Positions 21,958 through 33,652 are shown, counted from the first letter of the stretch. The stretch is 64,000 bases of DNA from Cunninghamia lanceolata (GCA_027924645.1 BSBN01000843.1:434001-498000); one strand, 5' to 3'. Notes: generated by a model not told the origin, from the letters alone. A program made the numbers and translations.

Positions 21958-21991
21958 GTTGTGCACAAATTTAGTGCAACTGCTAGTCTAG
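21958..21991 (+). other. Helitron-like 3' terminus (hairpin plus CTAG)
   Basis: GTTG-T-GCAC and GTGCAAC (21958-21966 and 21974-21980) can pair with one bulged T. CTAG follows at 21988-21991 and the next base is T. Helitron 3' ends have a short hairpin about 10 bases before CTRR and insert 5' of a T. Rolling-circle proteins are absent, so at most this would be a non-autonomous copy. Confidence 0.35.
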
Positions 21992-21999
21992 TTAGTGGT

Positions 22000-23179
22000 A
22001 GATGCATGGTTGAGATAGATTACTTCTTCTTGGATTGAAATGAATTGAATAATTGGCAACAAAAATGGGTAAATAAACTCTAAGATTATGATATAGAATA
22101 TATGAAGGGAAAAAAGAATGTATTTGTTGACACCTTTCCTAGAATGCCCATTCTTTATTCTATTTCTATCATTTATGATGATTAGAAGGTTTATATCATT
22201 GAAGAATATGCCAAGAATGTATTTTCTACTAGCATCCTAAATAGAGGTGTTGAAGATGATAGATTTTTAGAATCTAAAATGGAGGAGAAATTTTAAGAGT
22301 GTTACATGGCACATCACTAGCTAGATACCTAATATCCTACATGACTTGTAGGCAAACAAGAGAGATTTTCTTGGAAGAATTTTAAGGAGGATATTATCAA
22401 GCATATTTGGGAATACACTACTTGCCATTATAATGAAGTAGAGCATGCATTCCCTATAGATTTACTACAACCATTGCTTATTCTTGAACAAAAATGGGCA
22501 AGTGTGACCATGGACTTCATCACAAATCTTCCCACAGTAAATGGTAAAGATTGCATTTGTATTGTAGTGGATAGAATTAATAAGAATGCACAATTCTTTG
22601 TTATCCCTTCAATGTTCAAAGCATATCATGTGAAAAAATTATTTTTCAAAGAGGTATTTAAGATACATAGGTTGCCTAAAAATATTTTTAGTAATAGAGA
22701 GAATATTTATTAGTTCCTTTCGGTAGGAACTATTTCATTTGACGAGTGCAAGATTCACTCCTAGCAAAAGCTCTCACCCACAAATAGTATTGCAAATAGA
22801 AATAGTGAATAAGTGGCTTGAAGGATCCTTGAGGGACTATGTTCTAGATAAAAAAATTAGCATGGATTAGGTGGTTACACTTGGGATAATATTTCTACAA
22901 GACCACCCATCATATGTCCCTTGGTATGTTTCCATTCATGACATTGTCTTTTTATGATGCACTAACTTGCATTGAATCAGTGTTAATAGATAATAGAGTT
23001 CTAATCATATCAATATTAGATGTCATAAATGATATAATGGTGAAGAAGAGAAACAAAGACATCACATAGTTTTTGGGTTGTTGGAGGAACCCACCTATAA
23101 AGGTTGTCACTTGGAAAGATTCAGGAATCCTAGAACATTTGAATTTGTATTTCTTAAGGGCAAGAAATTTTGGGAAGGG
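22000..23179 (+). pseudogene. Ty3 RNase H end, integrase and chromodomain-like tail
   Basis: The RNase H C-terminus reads NELNNWQQKWVNKL and YDIEYMKGKKNVFVDTFPR. The integrase core follows: LILEQKWASVTMDFITNLP with the first catalytic aspartate, GKDCICIVVDR, FFKEVFKIHRLPKNIFSNRE, where the second acidic position is asparagine instead of the usual aspartate, and a late TSYHPQ-equivalent stretch degraded near 22740-22800. Near 23060-23170 a weak match to a chromodomain tail (WKDSGILEHLNLYFL) suggests a Tekay/Del-type chromovirus. Immediately before 23180 the purine run GGGAAGGG could be a polypurine tract. More than fifteen stops are present. Confidence 0.75.
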
Positions 23180-24812
23180 TGTCTTGGACCTTACATGTGT
23201 TTTCCATGTAATGGTATTCTTTGATGGGATAGGGTTTAAGTTTTAACATTGTCAAGTGGTATGTCGATGCCCTAGGTTTATCCTTCATTAGGTTCTTTTT
23301 CTTCATTGACTAGTTGGACCAATTGATTCACATAAGTCTCATCATTATAGTTGGACCCTTGCATTTATTACCACCCATGGTTCATCTCACACTTAAAATA
23401 ACCTGTTCCTGGTCATATGGCGCCCAAACACTATCTTTATGTTCAAACTATGCGATGTGGTGCATGCTTACTGCATCCCATCCCGCCTTCAAACTGTGAT
23501 CTTCATTGTGGTCCCCAATTCCGATCTACAATATATGATTTTGTGCCATTTGTCTAAATGGTTTGAAAGGTTTTCTATTGATTTTTCCTTAGCCAAAGAT
23601 GGTGCAATCTTATTGGTGAGTTATTTCCCACTTGTCTATTGTGTCAGTTGTATTACATGAATCAATAGGTGCTCAAGAGTGACATCACTGAATAATACGT
23701 GGCAACCTCCTATTTAATCATGCAGGCCCTTCACATTGCAACTTCAAATATGGGTCCACTCCCATCCCTATATGTGTGATGATCGTTGATCTTGAGTTAT
23801 TAAGATCTAACGGTGGTGATAATTCCAAATGTTGAAGATGTTCGTGTGTTGAACTATCGTCCTAAGTGGGGTTGAGTTACTATGCCAGCTATGTTCTAAT
23901 GTGTATGTAGGCTTCACCATGATTGGATAAAGTGCCCCCTGCTAGATCCAACAAAATTGTTAGCTAAACACAAGGTGAAGTTCCATTGCATCGAACGACT
24001 CCTTTGCATCATAGTTTTAAGGGTGGGCCATTGCCTTATAATTGCAATGCGTGATGATTGTCCATATTATGTTATGAAGAAATAATAGTTTTGATGGCAT
24101 CCTTTTTCTAAATGGTTTCTAGCTATAAGGTGCATGTCAAATGGACACCATTTTGTTCTGCCACATGTACTACTACCCGCACAAATGCTTCAATCCCATT
24201 GGTTTGAAAGGTGATAATTTATTTTATAATTTTTGAAAGGAAATAAAGACACGAGGTGGACACATGGTGAGTTATTCTCACATTGTTGACCCCTGTCACA
24301 TCAAAATTGTAAAATACATGCATATTATACACAAGGAGTTATGTGATGGTTGTCAATCTTTTTCATAAGTGAAATCAACAAGATGGTTTTAAAAAAAATT
24401 CGAAGTGTTAATGGTAGGAACATTAATGGACTCAAGCTTCGTGTAAGCATTCATGATAGAGTTGGTGAAAGGGTGGATGCAATTTGTATGATTACCAAAG
24501 AAGAACGAAGATAATTTTAAATTATTTTAGTGCCATTCTTAGGAGCCAAAGGAGCTGTGAATGATACAACAAAGTAGAGGAAAATTTTGATGGTGATACT
24601 TCATGCACCAATGTTCTATATTTTTGAGGAGTTATAGATTTATGTGAAGGATAAACATATGAGTTCTCCTAAGAGCTATAAATCTTTTATTAGGGTTTTG
24701 TGTGCTCACTATGAATCTTGTTAAATTGTTTTAAGAGGTTTATTTTCAATAAAAAAATTATTTAGTCCTCTATTATTATTAATCTTACATCTAAAAATAA
24801 ATGTTAGAAAAC
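23180..24812 (+). repeat. Long LTR-like repeat, copy 1 (about 1.63 kb)
   Basis: Begins TGTCTTGGACC just after a purine tract and shows continuous similarity with 62317-64000 (for instance GTTCTTTTTCTTCATT and TACCACCCATGGTT stretches, and the shared GGGTTTTGTGTGCT near the end). It follows Ty3 integrase remains in the same orientation, as a 3' LTR would. It does not resemble the LTR at 3089-4226, so it belongs to another family or is a separate insertion. The right boundary is taken where similarity to the other copy runs out at the window end. Confidence 0.6.
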
Positions 24813-24868
24813 CCTATAATTTTTAAATGAGTAGAATATATTTCCAATATATTTAGTCCAAGAGACAT

Positions 24869-26592
24869 TTGGACCAAGATATAATGGACCAATTATCTGG
24901 TTCATATAAAAAATTGAAGCATGCTCAAGGAACTAGTGTTTTGTCTTATAGGTTACATGATAGGGGCGAACATGTTAGAGATGTAGTTATCCCTTCAACT
25001 GGTTGGGATCTATTTTCTTATTCCTATAATAATGTTGAGAAGCTAGTTCCCCTCTAGAATATATGGAAGTTTGACCTAAGTAAGTTGGTGGTCCCAAATT
25101 TCTTTTTCTACCATGATCTTTTGTATGCCATTTGTTTGAATTATGACCCTCAAACTAGGTAGCTAAAAAATGTTCAAGGAAATGAGGTGTTCAATTTAAA
25201 TAGGGAATTGATCAAAAATGTCTTCCATTTGAATCCTAAGGAAAACCAACACATAGACTTGGATGCATTGTGTAGGGAATACAAAAGAGATAAAATTAGC
25301 TATAGGGTCAAATGGCTCCCATATCATAGATCCAAGGATCAAGTAGGAAAATTGGTGTTCAAGATGACTTATCAAGCCTTGTGTCAAGTCCTGGGTGTGG
25401 ATTATAAAGTCCAAATGCCTATAGCCTCAGTGATTGTAACTTCTAATATTCAAAATAGACATGTGAACAAACTCTTTTATTATGCTTCCTTCCTAGCTAA
25501 TAGTGTTCATAGGGAGATTGTATCTCTCAAGAAATATAATAAGATACCCTCATTCAGATGGTATTCTATTGTTTGCCACATCTTGTTATATTTGGGTAGT
25601 GATCATTGGGACCCACTTCTTAGATTGAGCCCTATATTAAAAAAAGGTGAGCCTTTACTATCTAGGAGTGGACATATTTATTTGACTCCCATTGAACAAA
25701 AGCTGACTACTACATTCTTTTAGGACCACTTTGTGATAATAATTTTGACAATGTTGGGTCGTCATAGAGGAGTACTCTCAAAAGTATTCACCAAGTTTTT
25801 AAGACCAAAGGAGTTAAATTGAGAAGCTCATATTGACCACAATCAGGGTGATTGGTTTTACCAAAATAATCATATAATGATCAGAGTTTATGGTGCTAAG
25901 GTAACCCTTCATATACTACCATTTTGGGTACTAGAAATAATACATTCCTTGAAACCGTATGACAATTGGATCACTCAGATAGGATCAATCTCAAGAAACA
26001 TCAGAAGGGGCCATTCTTTCCTCCAACAAGAAAAATCTCTAACTTCTACATCTCAGTCAAGGAGGGATTGGACATCTTCAACAATAAATTGTTAGACTAT
26101 AAGATGTATCCTTCCACAAGTAGAAGGTATGACTGCAAGCACTTTATTGACATACTAAGAAAAGTTGTGGTAGGTTTGGATATGAGCATCAATATGATGA
26201 ATTAGAAAACCTAATTAGAAGCTGCATTACTAAGGAAGAAAAGGAAACTAGGAGAAGAACATGGGGTGATATTTATCTATCTAAGAGGAGGAGGAAGCAA
26301 AATGATAGAGGATACAAAGGAGCATACCTTGCAATTAAAGACCCTATTGAAAGGATAAGTGTAATGATGTAAAATGAAGAAACATTGAGGATTATGCCTC
26401 CAAAGATAGCTCCTAAGATAATCCCATTGGAGATTATAAATGAATAGTAGGAAAGAGACTTTCAAGAAATTAAAGTGCATGTTGTCCCATCCACTCAAGG
26501 TCAGTCTTCTACATCAATTTTTGGTTGACAAGCACTTGTAGGGAGCATGGCAATGAGGACTTTATAGCCCATTGTTAGCTATGAAGATACAA
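24869..26592 (+). pseudogene. Unrecognised long protein, N-terminal part
   Basis: From MDQDIMDQLSGSYKKLKHAQ one frame runs past 25950 with only four stops (three TAG, one TGA), then continues through two frameshifts to about 26520. Readable stretches include SYRVKWLPYHRSKDQVGKLV, YYASFLANSVHREIVSLKKY, MLGRHRGVLSKVFTKFLRP and SRRYDCKHFIDILRKVV. The last third is basic (KEEKETRRRTWGDIYL). I recognise no domain. It is intron-less as far as can be seen. A chromovirus with target duplication TACAA inserted at 26593, and the remainder continues at 42215. It could be a structural gene of an unknown element or a lineage-specific gene relic. Confidence 0.55.
26588..26592. repeat. Chromovirus target duplication, left (TACAA)
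   Basis: TACAA precedes the LTR at 26593; the right side of the element is followed by TGCAA (42215-42219), one mismatch. Confidence 0.7.
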
Positions 26593-27442
26593 TGATGAAG
26601 GGGGTAAATCATAAAACACATAACAACAAAAATTGCACACAGAAAATAGAATGTTCTTTTATTGATTTGGATAACTCATTACATTACAAAAGCTCAAATA
26701 CAATTAGAGGATGAATCCCCTATAGGCTGCAACACATTACAACACCCTATCTCAAGACTCTGGAATCTTCTGCCTTCTATAACCCCAAATCAGATAGGGT
26801 TTCTATTTTCCCACCTTTTCTTGACTCTAAACTTTCCCCCTTATCTCTACTACCACCAAGGGTTCCCAAAAATAGTTATAATAGCCTTTTTGGTGGCCTC
26901 CAGCTAAATTCCAAATTTTTCATCTCCCTCCAAAAATAGGTCAACTTTCGGGAGCCATAACTTTTGATCTGGGTGTCAATTGACGAACCGTTTGAAGCAC
27001 CGAAAAGATCGTGGAGTGCTCTACATGCTAATAACTAGATCTACCAGTTCTGACCATTTTCGGGCCCCTACAGGGCCATTTAGTGCCTCAAACCTGAATT
27101 TGAATAATTTTTAGGCATTTTTTGGGAAACGAAAACTTCAATATCTTTCAGCTCACAAATGATGTTTGCATGATTCCTTCGCCAAAGGTCTTATTTTTCA
27201 TTTACGAAGATTCTTGTAAATTTTCACTTCAATCCGTGCTCAAATGCAAACTTTCCAAAAATAGTAATTTGCTATTTTTAGCAGTTTGGAAAAATTGAAA
27301 GTTCTACATCATTATTCAAGTGATTATGGAGCCAGAAATACTAATTTTGAAAAGAAATGAAAACAACATCAATGATTTTGAATTATCATTATTTTTTGGG
27401 TGATGTAAGATTTCCCTTACACCACTAGATGGTCCTGCATCA
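26593..27442 (-). repeat. Chromovirus 3' LTR (850 bp)
   Basis: Matches 41352-42214 along its length. On the minus strand it begins TGATGCAGGACCATC, a near-palindrome, and ends TTCATCA. Confidence 0.92.
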
Positions 27443-27720
27443 GACACCCAGGGTAATTTTGAGAAGTGACCTTGTCACATCTCAGGTGTTTGAGGAAAAC
27501 CCCCAAATGGTCAACTTCTGCCTTAGATAACCAGGAAGAATCTTCAACAGGCCTTCATTTCCACTTCACCAGATATTCTTCATATTGCCTATTCTAAGTA
27601 CTTCTTCCCACACGGCTATCCAAGATCTCATTTATCTCCTTTGAAGTAGATGCTGAAATATGCCTATGTTCTTCTATTGGTCCATCCTCTGTTCCATCTT
27701 CATGATATTCTGTTAAATCA
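27443..27720 (-). pseudogene. Integrase C-terminus and chromodomain
   Basis: Minus-strand reading gives NIVDLTEYHEDGTED followed by INEILDSRVGRST, then YEEYLVKWK and RPVEDSSWLSKAEVDHLG. This is the chromodomain of plant chromoviruses, which directs integration towards particular chromatin. Two stops interrupt it (one before NRQYEEY, one after VKWK where glycine is usual). Confidence 0.85.
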
Positions 27721-27727
27721 ACAATGT

Positions 27728-28782
27728 TCAACACAGGGGAAATGTTGATACCTCATATGCATTTCCTAAGTCATGCTTTTTCAAGATTTTGCATGGTCCA
27801 AATTTCTTCATTTTCAACTTATTATATGTTCCAACTAGAAACCTCTCTTTTCTCAAGTGAACCATGACTTCATCTCCTACCTGAAATTCCTTATATCTCC
27901 TCTTCTTATCTGCCTTGGCCTTGTACTGAATATTCATATTATTAATGTGTTTTCTCATCTCTTCATGCAAATTCTTTAGGTGCTCTGCAAAGTCTTCAGC
28001 TTCGACACTTGTCTTTTCTCGCTTATTCAACTTCCTTAACGTTGAAGTATTTCTCTAACTACTTCCATATACAATCTAGAATGGTGATTTACATGTACTC
28101 CTATTGACATAATTGTTGTAAGAAAATTTTGTCTGTGGTAAAATCAAATCCCATCCCTTGGGCTTATCTCCTACTAAGCATCGTAGCAGGTTACTCAAAC
28201 TTCTATTCACCACTTCCGTCTGTCCATCAATCTATGGATGGTGTGCAGAAATGAACTTCAAATCCATCTTCAACTTCTTCCACAATGTCCTCCAGAAATA
28301 CCCAACAAACTTGGTATCTCGATTTGAAACTATGCTCTTAGGTAGACCATGTAGTCTCACCACCTCCCTAAAAAATAATTATGCAATATGAACAGTATCA
28401 TTAGTCTTCTTACAAGGAATAAAATGTGTCATCTTCGATAATCTATCCACCACCACAAAAATGAAATCATGTCCTCTCTGTGTGCTTGGTAAACCAAGAA
28501 CAAAATCCATACTAATATGTCCCATAGCTTCTCTGGTATAGGTAGTGGCTGATATAGCCCTGTATTCTGACTTGTTCCTTTTTCCATCTGACACACTCTG
28601 TAACTCTGTACAAATTTCCTCACATCCTGCTGCAACTGTGGCCAATAATAATTCTTACCAAGAATAGCAATGGTCTTATCTCGACCAAAGTGTCCAGCTA
28701 ATCCCCCACTATGTGTCTCCTTAATTAGGTTCTCTCTCATGGAACTCCTTGGAATGCGCCATTGGATTCCTCTAAACAACAT
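27728..28782 (-). pseudogene. Chromovirus integrase
   Basis: The enzyme that joins element cDNA to host DNA. The N-terminal zinc region reads HSGGLAGHFGRDKTI and [11 protein letters not shown], then SYRVCQ, where the first cysteine of the usual pair is tyrosine. The catalytic core has [20 protein letters not shown] and [13 protein letters not shown] with the first aspartate, then, through stops, the HHPQIDGQTEVVNRSL and LPQTKFSYNNYV region near 28060-28260. The C-terminal part ([28 protein letters not shown]) is clean from 28030 to 27728. Frameshifts near 28430 and 28640 separate the pieces. Confidence 0.88.
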
Positions 28783-28789
28783 GCCATCC

Positions 28790-29400
28790 TAGATTATGAA
28801 ATCCAACCATTTTGTCCTGTCCAAAGTAATAGGTTCCAAACATGCTTTCTAAGCCTCTGCAAAATCTAGAACTTTAGGATACAAACTTTTGAGCTCATCG
28901 AACCCAATAACCTCTATCTTCATTTTTGTCAACAAATTTTGCCTTCTGTTCAAGGCATCTGCAACTCTATTGGACATCCCACTCATGTGATTCAAAACAA
29001 AAGTATAACTCTACAAAAACTCAACCCATTTTAAGTGCCTCTGGTTCAACTTCCCTTGACTATTAAGATACTGTAAAGCCTGATGATTAGTAAATAAAAC
29101 AAACTCTTTTGGCAACAAATGATGTCTCCATTTCTGTAAAGCCTAAACTATAGCATAAAACTCCTGATCATAAACATAATACTTTTTCCTGGCATCATTA
29201 AGCTTCTCATAAAAATAGGCAATGGGCTTACCTTCTTGACACAAAATAGCTCCTATAGCACTGCCACTAGCATCACAATCTACCTAAAATACCTTATTGA
29301 AATCTGGAAGTGCCAAAACAGGTTGCTCTGTGACTTTCAGCTTCAATGTATTAAAATCTTAGCTGCTCCTATAGTCCATCTACACTCTTTCCTATCCCCT
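28790..29400 (-). pseudogene. Chromovirus RNase H
   Basis: The full domain is readable with three stops. VDCDASGSAIGAILCQEGKP holds the first aspartate, YDQEFYAIV the glutamate, [10 protein letters not shown] the third acidic site, which has become asparagine, and SNRVADALNRR the last aspartate. One missing catalytic residue and the stops make it inactive. Confidence 0.88.
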
Positions 29401-30190
29401 CTCATTGTCTCGGTTAGGGGTGAACAAATGCTACTAAAATTCCTGATAAATTTTCTCTAAAAACTTGCCAAACCATGAAAAGATCGTACCTCTATAGCAC
29501 TCCTTGGCGTAGGCCATTCAATGATAGCTCTTACTTTTTCTAGGTCCATCTTAAAACCTTCCTCTAAGACAACAAATCCCAGGTATACCAACTCCTTCTT
29601 TGCAAAACTGCATTTCTTTAGATTAATCAACAACTTCTCCTCCCTTAGCTTCTCTAAAACTCTTCTGATATGCATCAAATGCTCATCCCAAGTCTTACCA
29701 AAAAAAAAATGTCATCCAAATAAACAATAACAAAACTTCCCAAAAACTCTTTCAATACCTCGTTCATGAGCCGCATGAATGTGCTCAGTGCATTGGTTAG
29801 CCCAAATGGCATGACTAACCACTCATACAAACCCTCCTTTGTCTTGAAGGTTGTCTTCCATTCATCTCCTTCTCTGATTCGGATCTGGTGATACCCACTC
29901 TTCAAGTCAATCTTCGTGAAGTACTTGGCTCCACTCAAACAATCCATTATGTCATCCATTCTGGGCAATAGAAATCTATACTTAATGGTGATATTATTGA
30001 TGGCTCAAAAATTTATACACATTCTCCACTCTCCATCTTTCTTTGGTGCTAGTACTGCAAGTACTGCACATGGACTTAGCCTCTCCCTTATCAGTCCCTT
30101 AACAACTCGTAAACTTGTTTGTTCAACTCTTCATTCTCTACAAGAGTCATTCTATGGGATACCTTATTCGGCAAACTGGCTCTTGGTATC
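29400..30190 (-). pseudogene. Chromovirus reverse transcriptase
   Basis: Landmarks are [20 protein letters not shown] near 30040-30110, [20 protein letters not shown] with the first catalytic aspartate, [30 protein letters not shown] and the intact VIVYLDDI box. A run of nine A at 29700-29709 breaks the frame just after that box, and the thumb region resumes as IRRVLEKLREEKLLINLKKC. The upstream end meets the giant-LTR element at 30190, where the polyprotein continues at 39466. Confidence 0.9.
30186..30190. repeat. Giant-LTR element target duplication, left (GTATC)
   Basis: GTATC at 30186-30190 and GTATA at 39466-39470 flank the element, 4 of 5 identical. Confidence 0.65.
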
Positions 30191-31460
30191 TGTTGGCACC
30201 TTCAGCTTTTGGCTAAATTTGAAGTGTCTATGATGAAAAAGTTAATTATCACACTCAAAAATGCACTTGAAAAATCTGCCCTAGTGACCTACTTTGGAGG
30301 GTCATAATTTGATGCTTGTTCACTTTCATGAGAAATCCCTTGGTGAACACACTCATCTGATATATGTAAGCATGTATGTTTGATTTTAGACTCCCAGGAT
30401 GTGATTTGATGAGTTTTTGAAGCACCAGGTTGGAGGGTTCTAAGATTGTTTTGTTGTTTGCATATTCTCAGGCCTGCGAAGTAGCCTCCTGTTCAAATTG
30501 GTATTTCGTAGCCAGGTGATCGTCATGACAAATGGATTGGTATTCTACATTCCCCTAACATTCATGTGCTCCTTGGTCTAATTTTAGTGCCTCAAGATCA
30601 AGTTTGGTATTTTTTCAAGGTCAAAAGCAAATGCAGTTTGTCATATTTTGACATCTACATTTCCAGAATGTTTCGAGGTCAACTTTGACCCTTAATATTT
30701 GGTGAAGAAAGTGGATTGGTAAAAAGTTTTTTGCACACATGCTTAATGGACCTAAATGAACTAGTTTCTCTAGTGGCAACTTCCCAGGAGGAGATTTGGT
30801 ATTTTTCAGGATGGTGACTTGGTGAGCCCTAGTTGGTTTTTGATAGGTGCAGTTTCAGAAAATGCTAAGTGGGCCACTTTGAATGTTAATATCTCTCACC
30901 TCGAGATGAGTTTTGTCGAGCTATTTTCTCTCATGAATTCTTGGATCAAATGTCTGGATGTCTGTGCATTCTCATCACTTTAGGAGATTATTTGACCAAT
31001 TTTATAGGGTGATTTTGGAGGTCACCTGACTTCTTTTGGGTCACTGTGCAAAATGCCTGAAAACAGATTCTTATGATTACCCATTTCAAATTTTCACCTT
31101 AGAAGCATGTTGAAGTGGTCTCGGGTCAATTCAGGATAAAACTTGTTTCAAAATGAATAAATTTTTAACCAGGCCCACAAGGGGACCCGACATGTGTCAC
31201 CCAATTATTGGTTGATGAGGTTTGATGATAATGTTTGTGAAGCCTATGGTATTATTCTATCCTTTTTTGGTGATGGATTAAAGCCTCATGAAGCATTCAA
31301 TGATGAAATCTCTTCAAGAGAAATTCTTTTGCAAGGCAATAGAGGTTGAAGAACTAGGTACATTTTTTGGGAAGACTTGTGCTTGTGGATATGGCTAGAT
31401 CAAAAAACATAGATCAGGCTGGCTCAATGGGATCTGAGGAAAAAGTACAGATAGGGAAGT

Positions 31461-31780
31461 GAATGTGAATATCGACATAATGAAAATATGAGGATCAATC
31501 CAAGGCATTGTTGATATTAGCTTAATGGGAATTGTCTGAACCCACAATGTACATTTAGACATCCACCACTTGAAGTTCATTCACCAGGATCAGTGAATGA
31601 GCCATCACCAACATATGGGAACATAAGCAAGACTATAGTTCCTTGCTATTTTTTTCAGGGATATTATGTGAAGGCTGATAAATACTCCTTTATGTATGGT
31701 ACACCTTTTGGAGGCAATCCAAATGTTTCAGCTTCACAAAAGACCACTCGACAAAGGGTTGCTAAAGGAATGTCAAGGAA
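31461..31780 (+). pseudogene. Captured CCCH zinc-finger gene fragment (5' LTR copy)
   Basis: CCCH zinc fingers bind RNA or DNA. The fragment reads ECEYRHNENMRINPRHC, then LNGNCLNPQCTFRHPPLE, a C-x7-C-x4-C-x3-H finger preceded by the end of another, followed by a third finger-like segment around VPCYFFQGYYVKADKYSFM, in which the histidine and one cysteine are lost. Two codons in the first part are stops (the 3' LTR copy has tryptophan there). The best resemblance is to plant proteins with several tandem CCCH fingers whose genes encode ECEYRH and YWLNGNCLNP-type motifs. A preceding MARSKNIDQAG stretch may be the original start or element sequence. Confidence 0.75.
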
Positions 31781-31929
31781 CTTGTGTCATGTGCACTTTT
31801 TGAGAGCAACATATCACTACGTGATGAGAGGATTATCTACCCAAATTTACTAAAGAAAGGGGATTATATTGAAGATCTTGGCATGTCTGATGGTTTGAAC
31901 TATGAGACCAAATCAACGGGGAAATCTGG

Positions 31930-32250
31930 AAAGTGCAAGGGCCTATGTGCATGTTAAACTTGCACTTGGGGGGACATTCTCTGATATAACAATGTAGGTT
32001 TTTTGTCGATTCAATGGACTGGCCACTGCAAAGGTTGGGATGCTAAATCTACCTCTTAATCAAATTGGAGAGAATGTTTGTAATTGGGAGCATTTCACTC
32101 TTCAACTTAGAAATTTCACTGGAGAATTATGGAGAATCTACTTCTCACAACATAGCAGTGGTGATTGGGTAAATGCCTCAGATTTGGAATGCATTGCGGG
32201 TAGCAAGGTAGTAGTTTATTCTTTCAAAAGTGAACATACAATTTTCCTTA
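31930..32250 (+). pseudogene. Captured DUF946/VPS62-like fragment (5' LTR copy)
   Basis: The fragment encodes KVGMLNLPLNQIGENVCNWE, then FTGELWRIYFSQHSSGDWV and NASDLECIAGSKVVVYSF. This matches the core of plant DUF946 (VPS62-like) proteins, whose function is poorly known. The preceding segment (VKLALGGTF, then VFCRFNGLATA) is in another frame and has a stop after M. The C-terminal part of the family is absent. Confidence 0.82.
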
Positions 32251-32389
32251 TTTCAAGGATCCTACAATTTTTTTAAAATATTATTATAACAAGAGCACCA
32301 GCTAACTGAGTTTCCTTACAAATTTCATTGATGTTGGTGGTTGTTTTGTGAGACTGTTTACAAGTATCAAAGAGAAATCAATGGTTCCC

Positions 32390-32620
32390 AAAATTGTCTA
32401 CACCTGACTTAGGCTCTTGTTGATGAAATTGTTTTCAAGGATGCAAAGAAGAATCCTACAACTCGATAGGCTTATAGGAGCTTAACCAGTATACATGAAA
32501 ACTTCAATGAAACTTTTGAGAAAGTATATAGCGATAACAAGGCTCCAAAGATTCCAGAAGAGAATGTTGACAAAATAGTGAAATAGCTAGAGAACAGGGA
32601 TCAGAAAGAGACATTGTAAG
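32390..32620 (+). pseudogene. Captured SYF2 fragment, truncated (5' LTR copy)
   Basis: SYF2 is a splicing factor of the NineTeen/Prp19-associated complex. The readable part is AYRSLTSIHENFNETFEKVY, SDNKAPKIPEENVDKIVK, a stop, LENRDQK. The sequence then jumps to a segment found 0.85 kb further on in the other LTR, so the diagnostic C-terminal block seen at 37810-37900 has been deleted here. Confidence 0.6.
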
Positions 32621-33435
32621 GCATGCTCTTCAAAGATATATCAATAAAAGCAAACTGCATTTCTCTGGTGCAATATATCTAGTTCTCAATTGATTGTTGA
32701 ATGTTCTTGTTATACTTTATCTAGTTCTCTCCATTTTTGTTTCTCCTTGTTATTTGAATTAACATATCAATCATATGTTTAGTTCTTCAAAACACATTTG
32801 TTGTTTTGGGTGGTTTATCTAACTGGGTTTCCTCAGGCAAGAATTAAATTCCATTGAATAGATCACTGTAATTTGGAGGATTCAATTTGGATAATTAAGA
32901 AGAGCCCTGGGTAATAATAATCTTGCATGTCAATGCTAGTCATAGACAATTCCATGCCAAGTAATTTGAGTTGTGGCTAGATAGAAAGCACAAATCTTTC
33001 TATGAATAGACTCCATTACCCAATTGTTGAGAAAGGCACTAATCTATTCTTTTCCAAAATCATTTCCTTACATCATATTCAAAATTCCAATTTTAATTTT
33101 CTATTGTGTAGGAGTAGGAGTAATAGTAGAACATAAAATAAAAAATCTAATTCAAATCATATGCCAATTTGGATTAGGGTGAATTGGATGATTTAATTAA
33201 CAAAATTACATAAATCCCTTAATCTGCTCTGAAGTCACCAACAAATTTGAGGAGTAATTATTCATTGGTGAATATAAGGTAACACCCACCTGGGCAAAGT
33301 AGAGCCTAAAGTGTAGAGAATCCTAACCACTTGGGTTGATTCTGTCAATTGGACAAATTGGTTGCATTTAACCTAATCATAAATCTTGGCATCCTTTTAG
33401 GGTTTTGCATACTGCAAATTTGAGAACCAACAAAT

Positions 33436-33453
33436 TGGCGACTCTATTGGGGA
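33436..33453 (+). other. Primer-binding site of the giant-LTR element
   Basis: TGGCGACTCTATTGGGGA lies three bases after the LTR. The Tat-type element at 45470 has nearly the same site, TGGTGACTCTACTGGGGA, hinting that a Tat-type Ty3 element supplies the machinery. Confidence 0.75.
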
Positions 33454-33652
33454 GAAAGTGAAAGTATAATCCAAACTTGAAGTCTCTGGTGAAAAGGTTT
33501 GCCCATCTGAGTCACCAACAAATTGGTGACTCTGCTGGGGATGAATTGAATGAAGAGATATGAGAATGACTCTGTTGCTGGAGAAGACCCAGAAAATAAA
33601 ATTTGTTCCTCTTTGAAAGAGGTGGCGAATCTATCAAGAACCTGATGAGAAA

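Larger units (their letters stand above)
15863..21991. mobile_element. 6.1-kb block inserted in RNase H, carrying host-gene fragments
   Basis: This block interrupts the RNase H domain of the 3089 element: residues readable up to about 15865 resume near 21990 (GRCMVEID, then NELNN-QQKWVNKL). It contains an XTH exon, a retroposed gene, two 0.3-kb direct repeats and a 60-bp tandem repeat. Its right end has a short imperfect hairpin (21958-21980) followed 7 bases later by CTAG and a T, which resembles a Helitron 3' terminus. The left end does not show a clear Helitron TC start; the junctions share TAG. A gene-capturing Helitron is a hypothesis, and another insertion type or a genomic rearrangement remains possible. 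Confidence 0.4.
3089..23179 (+). mobile_element. Ty3/gypsy (Tekay/Del-like chromovirus) element, twice interrupted
   Basis: Pieces of one polyprotein occur in order on the plus strand: 5' LTR (3089-4226), primer site, decayed gag-protease, RT (about 5690-6460), the start of RNase H (15634-15862), the end of RNase H plus integrase and a chromodomain-like tail (22000-23179). The protein joins are close to seamless: RT-side residues GKVIM at about 6450 continue as SSCP at about 15645, and RNase H residues ending near 15862 resume near 22000. The element therefore carries two later insertions, an AT-rich block with a LINE, and a 6.1-kb block with host-gene pieces. No 3' LTR matching 3089-4226 was found, so the 3' end is lost or replaced. 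One element rather than several relatives is an inference from colinearity. Confidence 0.6.
30191..33432 (+). repeat. Giant-LTR element, 5' LTR (3242 bp)
   Basis: Starts TGTTGGCACCTTC and ends GAGAACCAACA. It aligns with 35373-39465 except that about 850 bases present in the 3' copy (37793-38645) are missing after 32610. Cargo fragments are listed separately. Between them is non-coding sequence. The region 30300-31380 carries no recognised gene. Confidence 0.9.

Noticed and set aside
21662..21991. 109-codon hydrophobic open frame
   Set aside because: No family resemblance, overlaps the inferred insertion end, and such lengths occur by chance here.
3089..24812. Treating 3089-4226 and 23180-24812 as the two LTRs of one element
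   Set aside because: They differ in length and sequence; only the polyprotein pieces between them are colinear.
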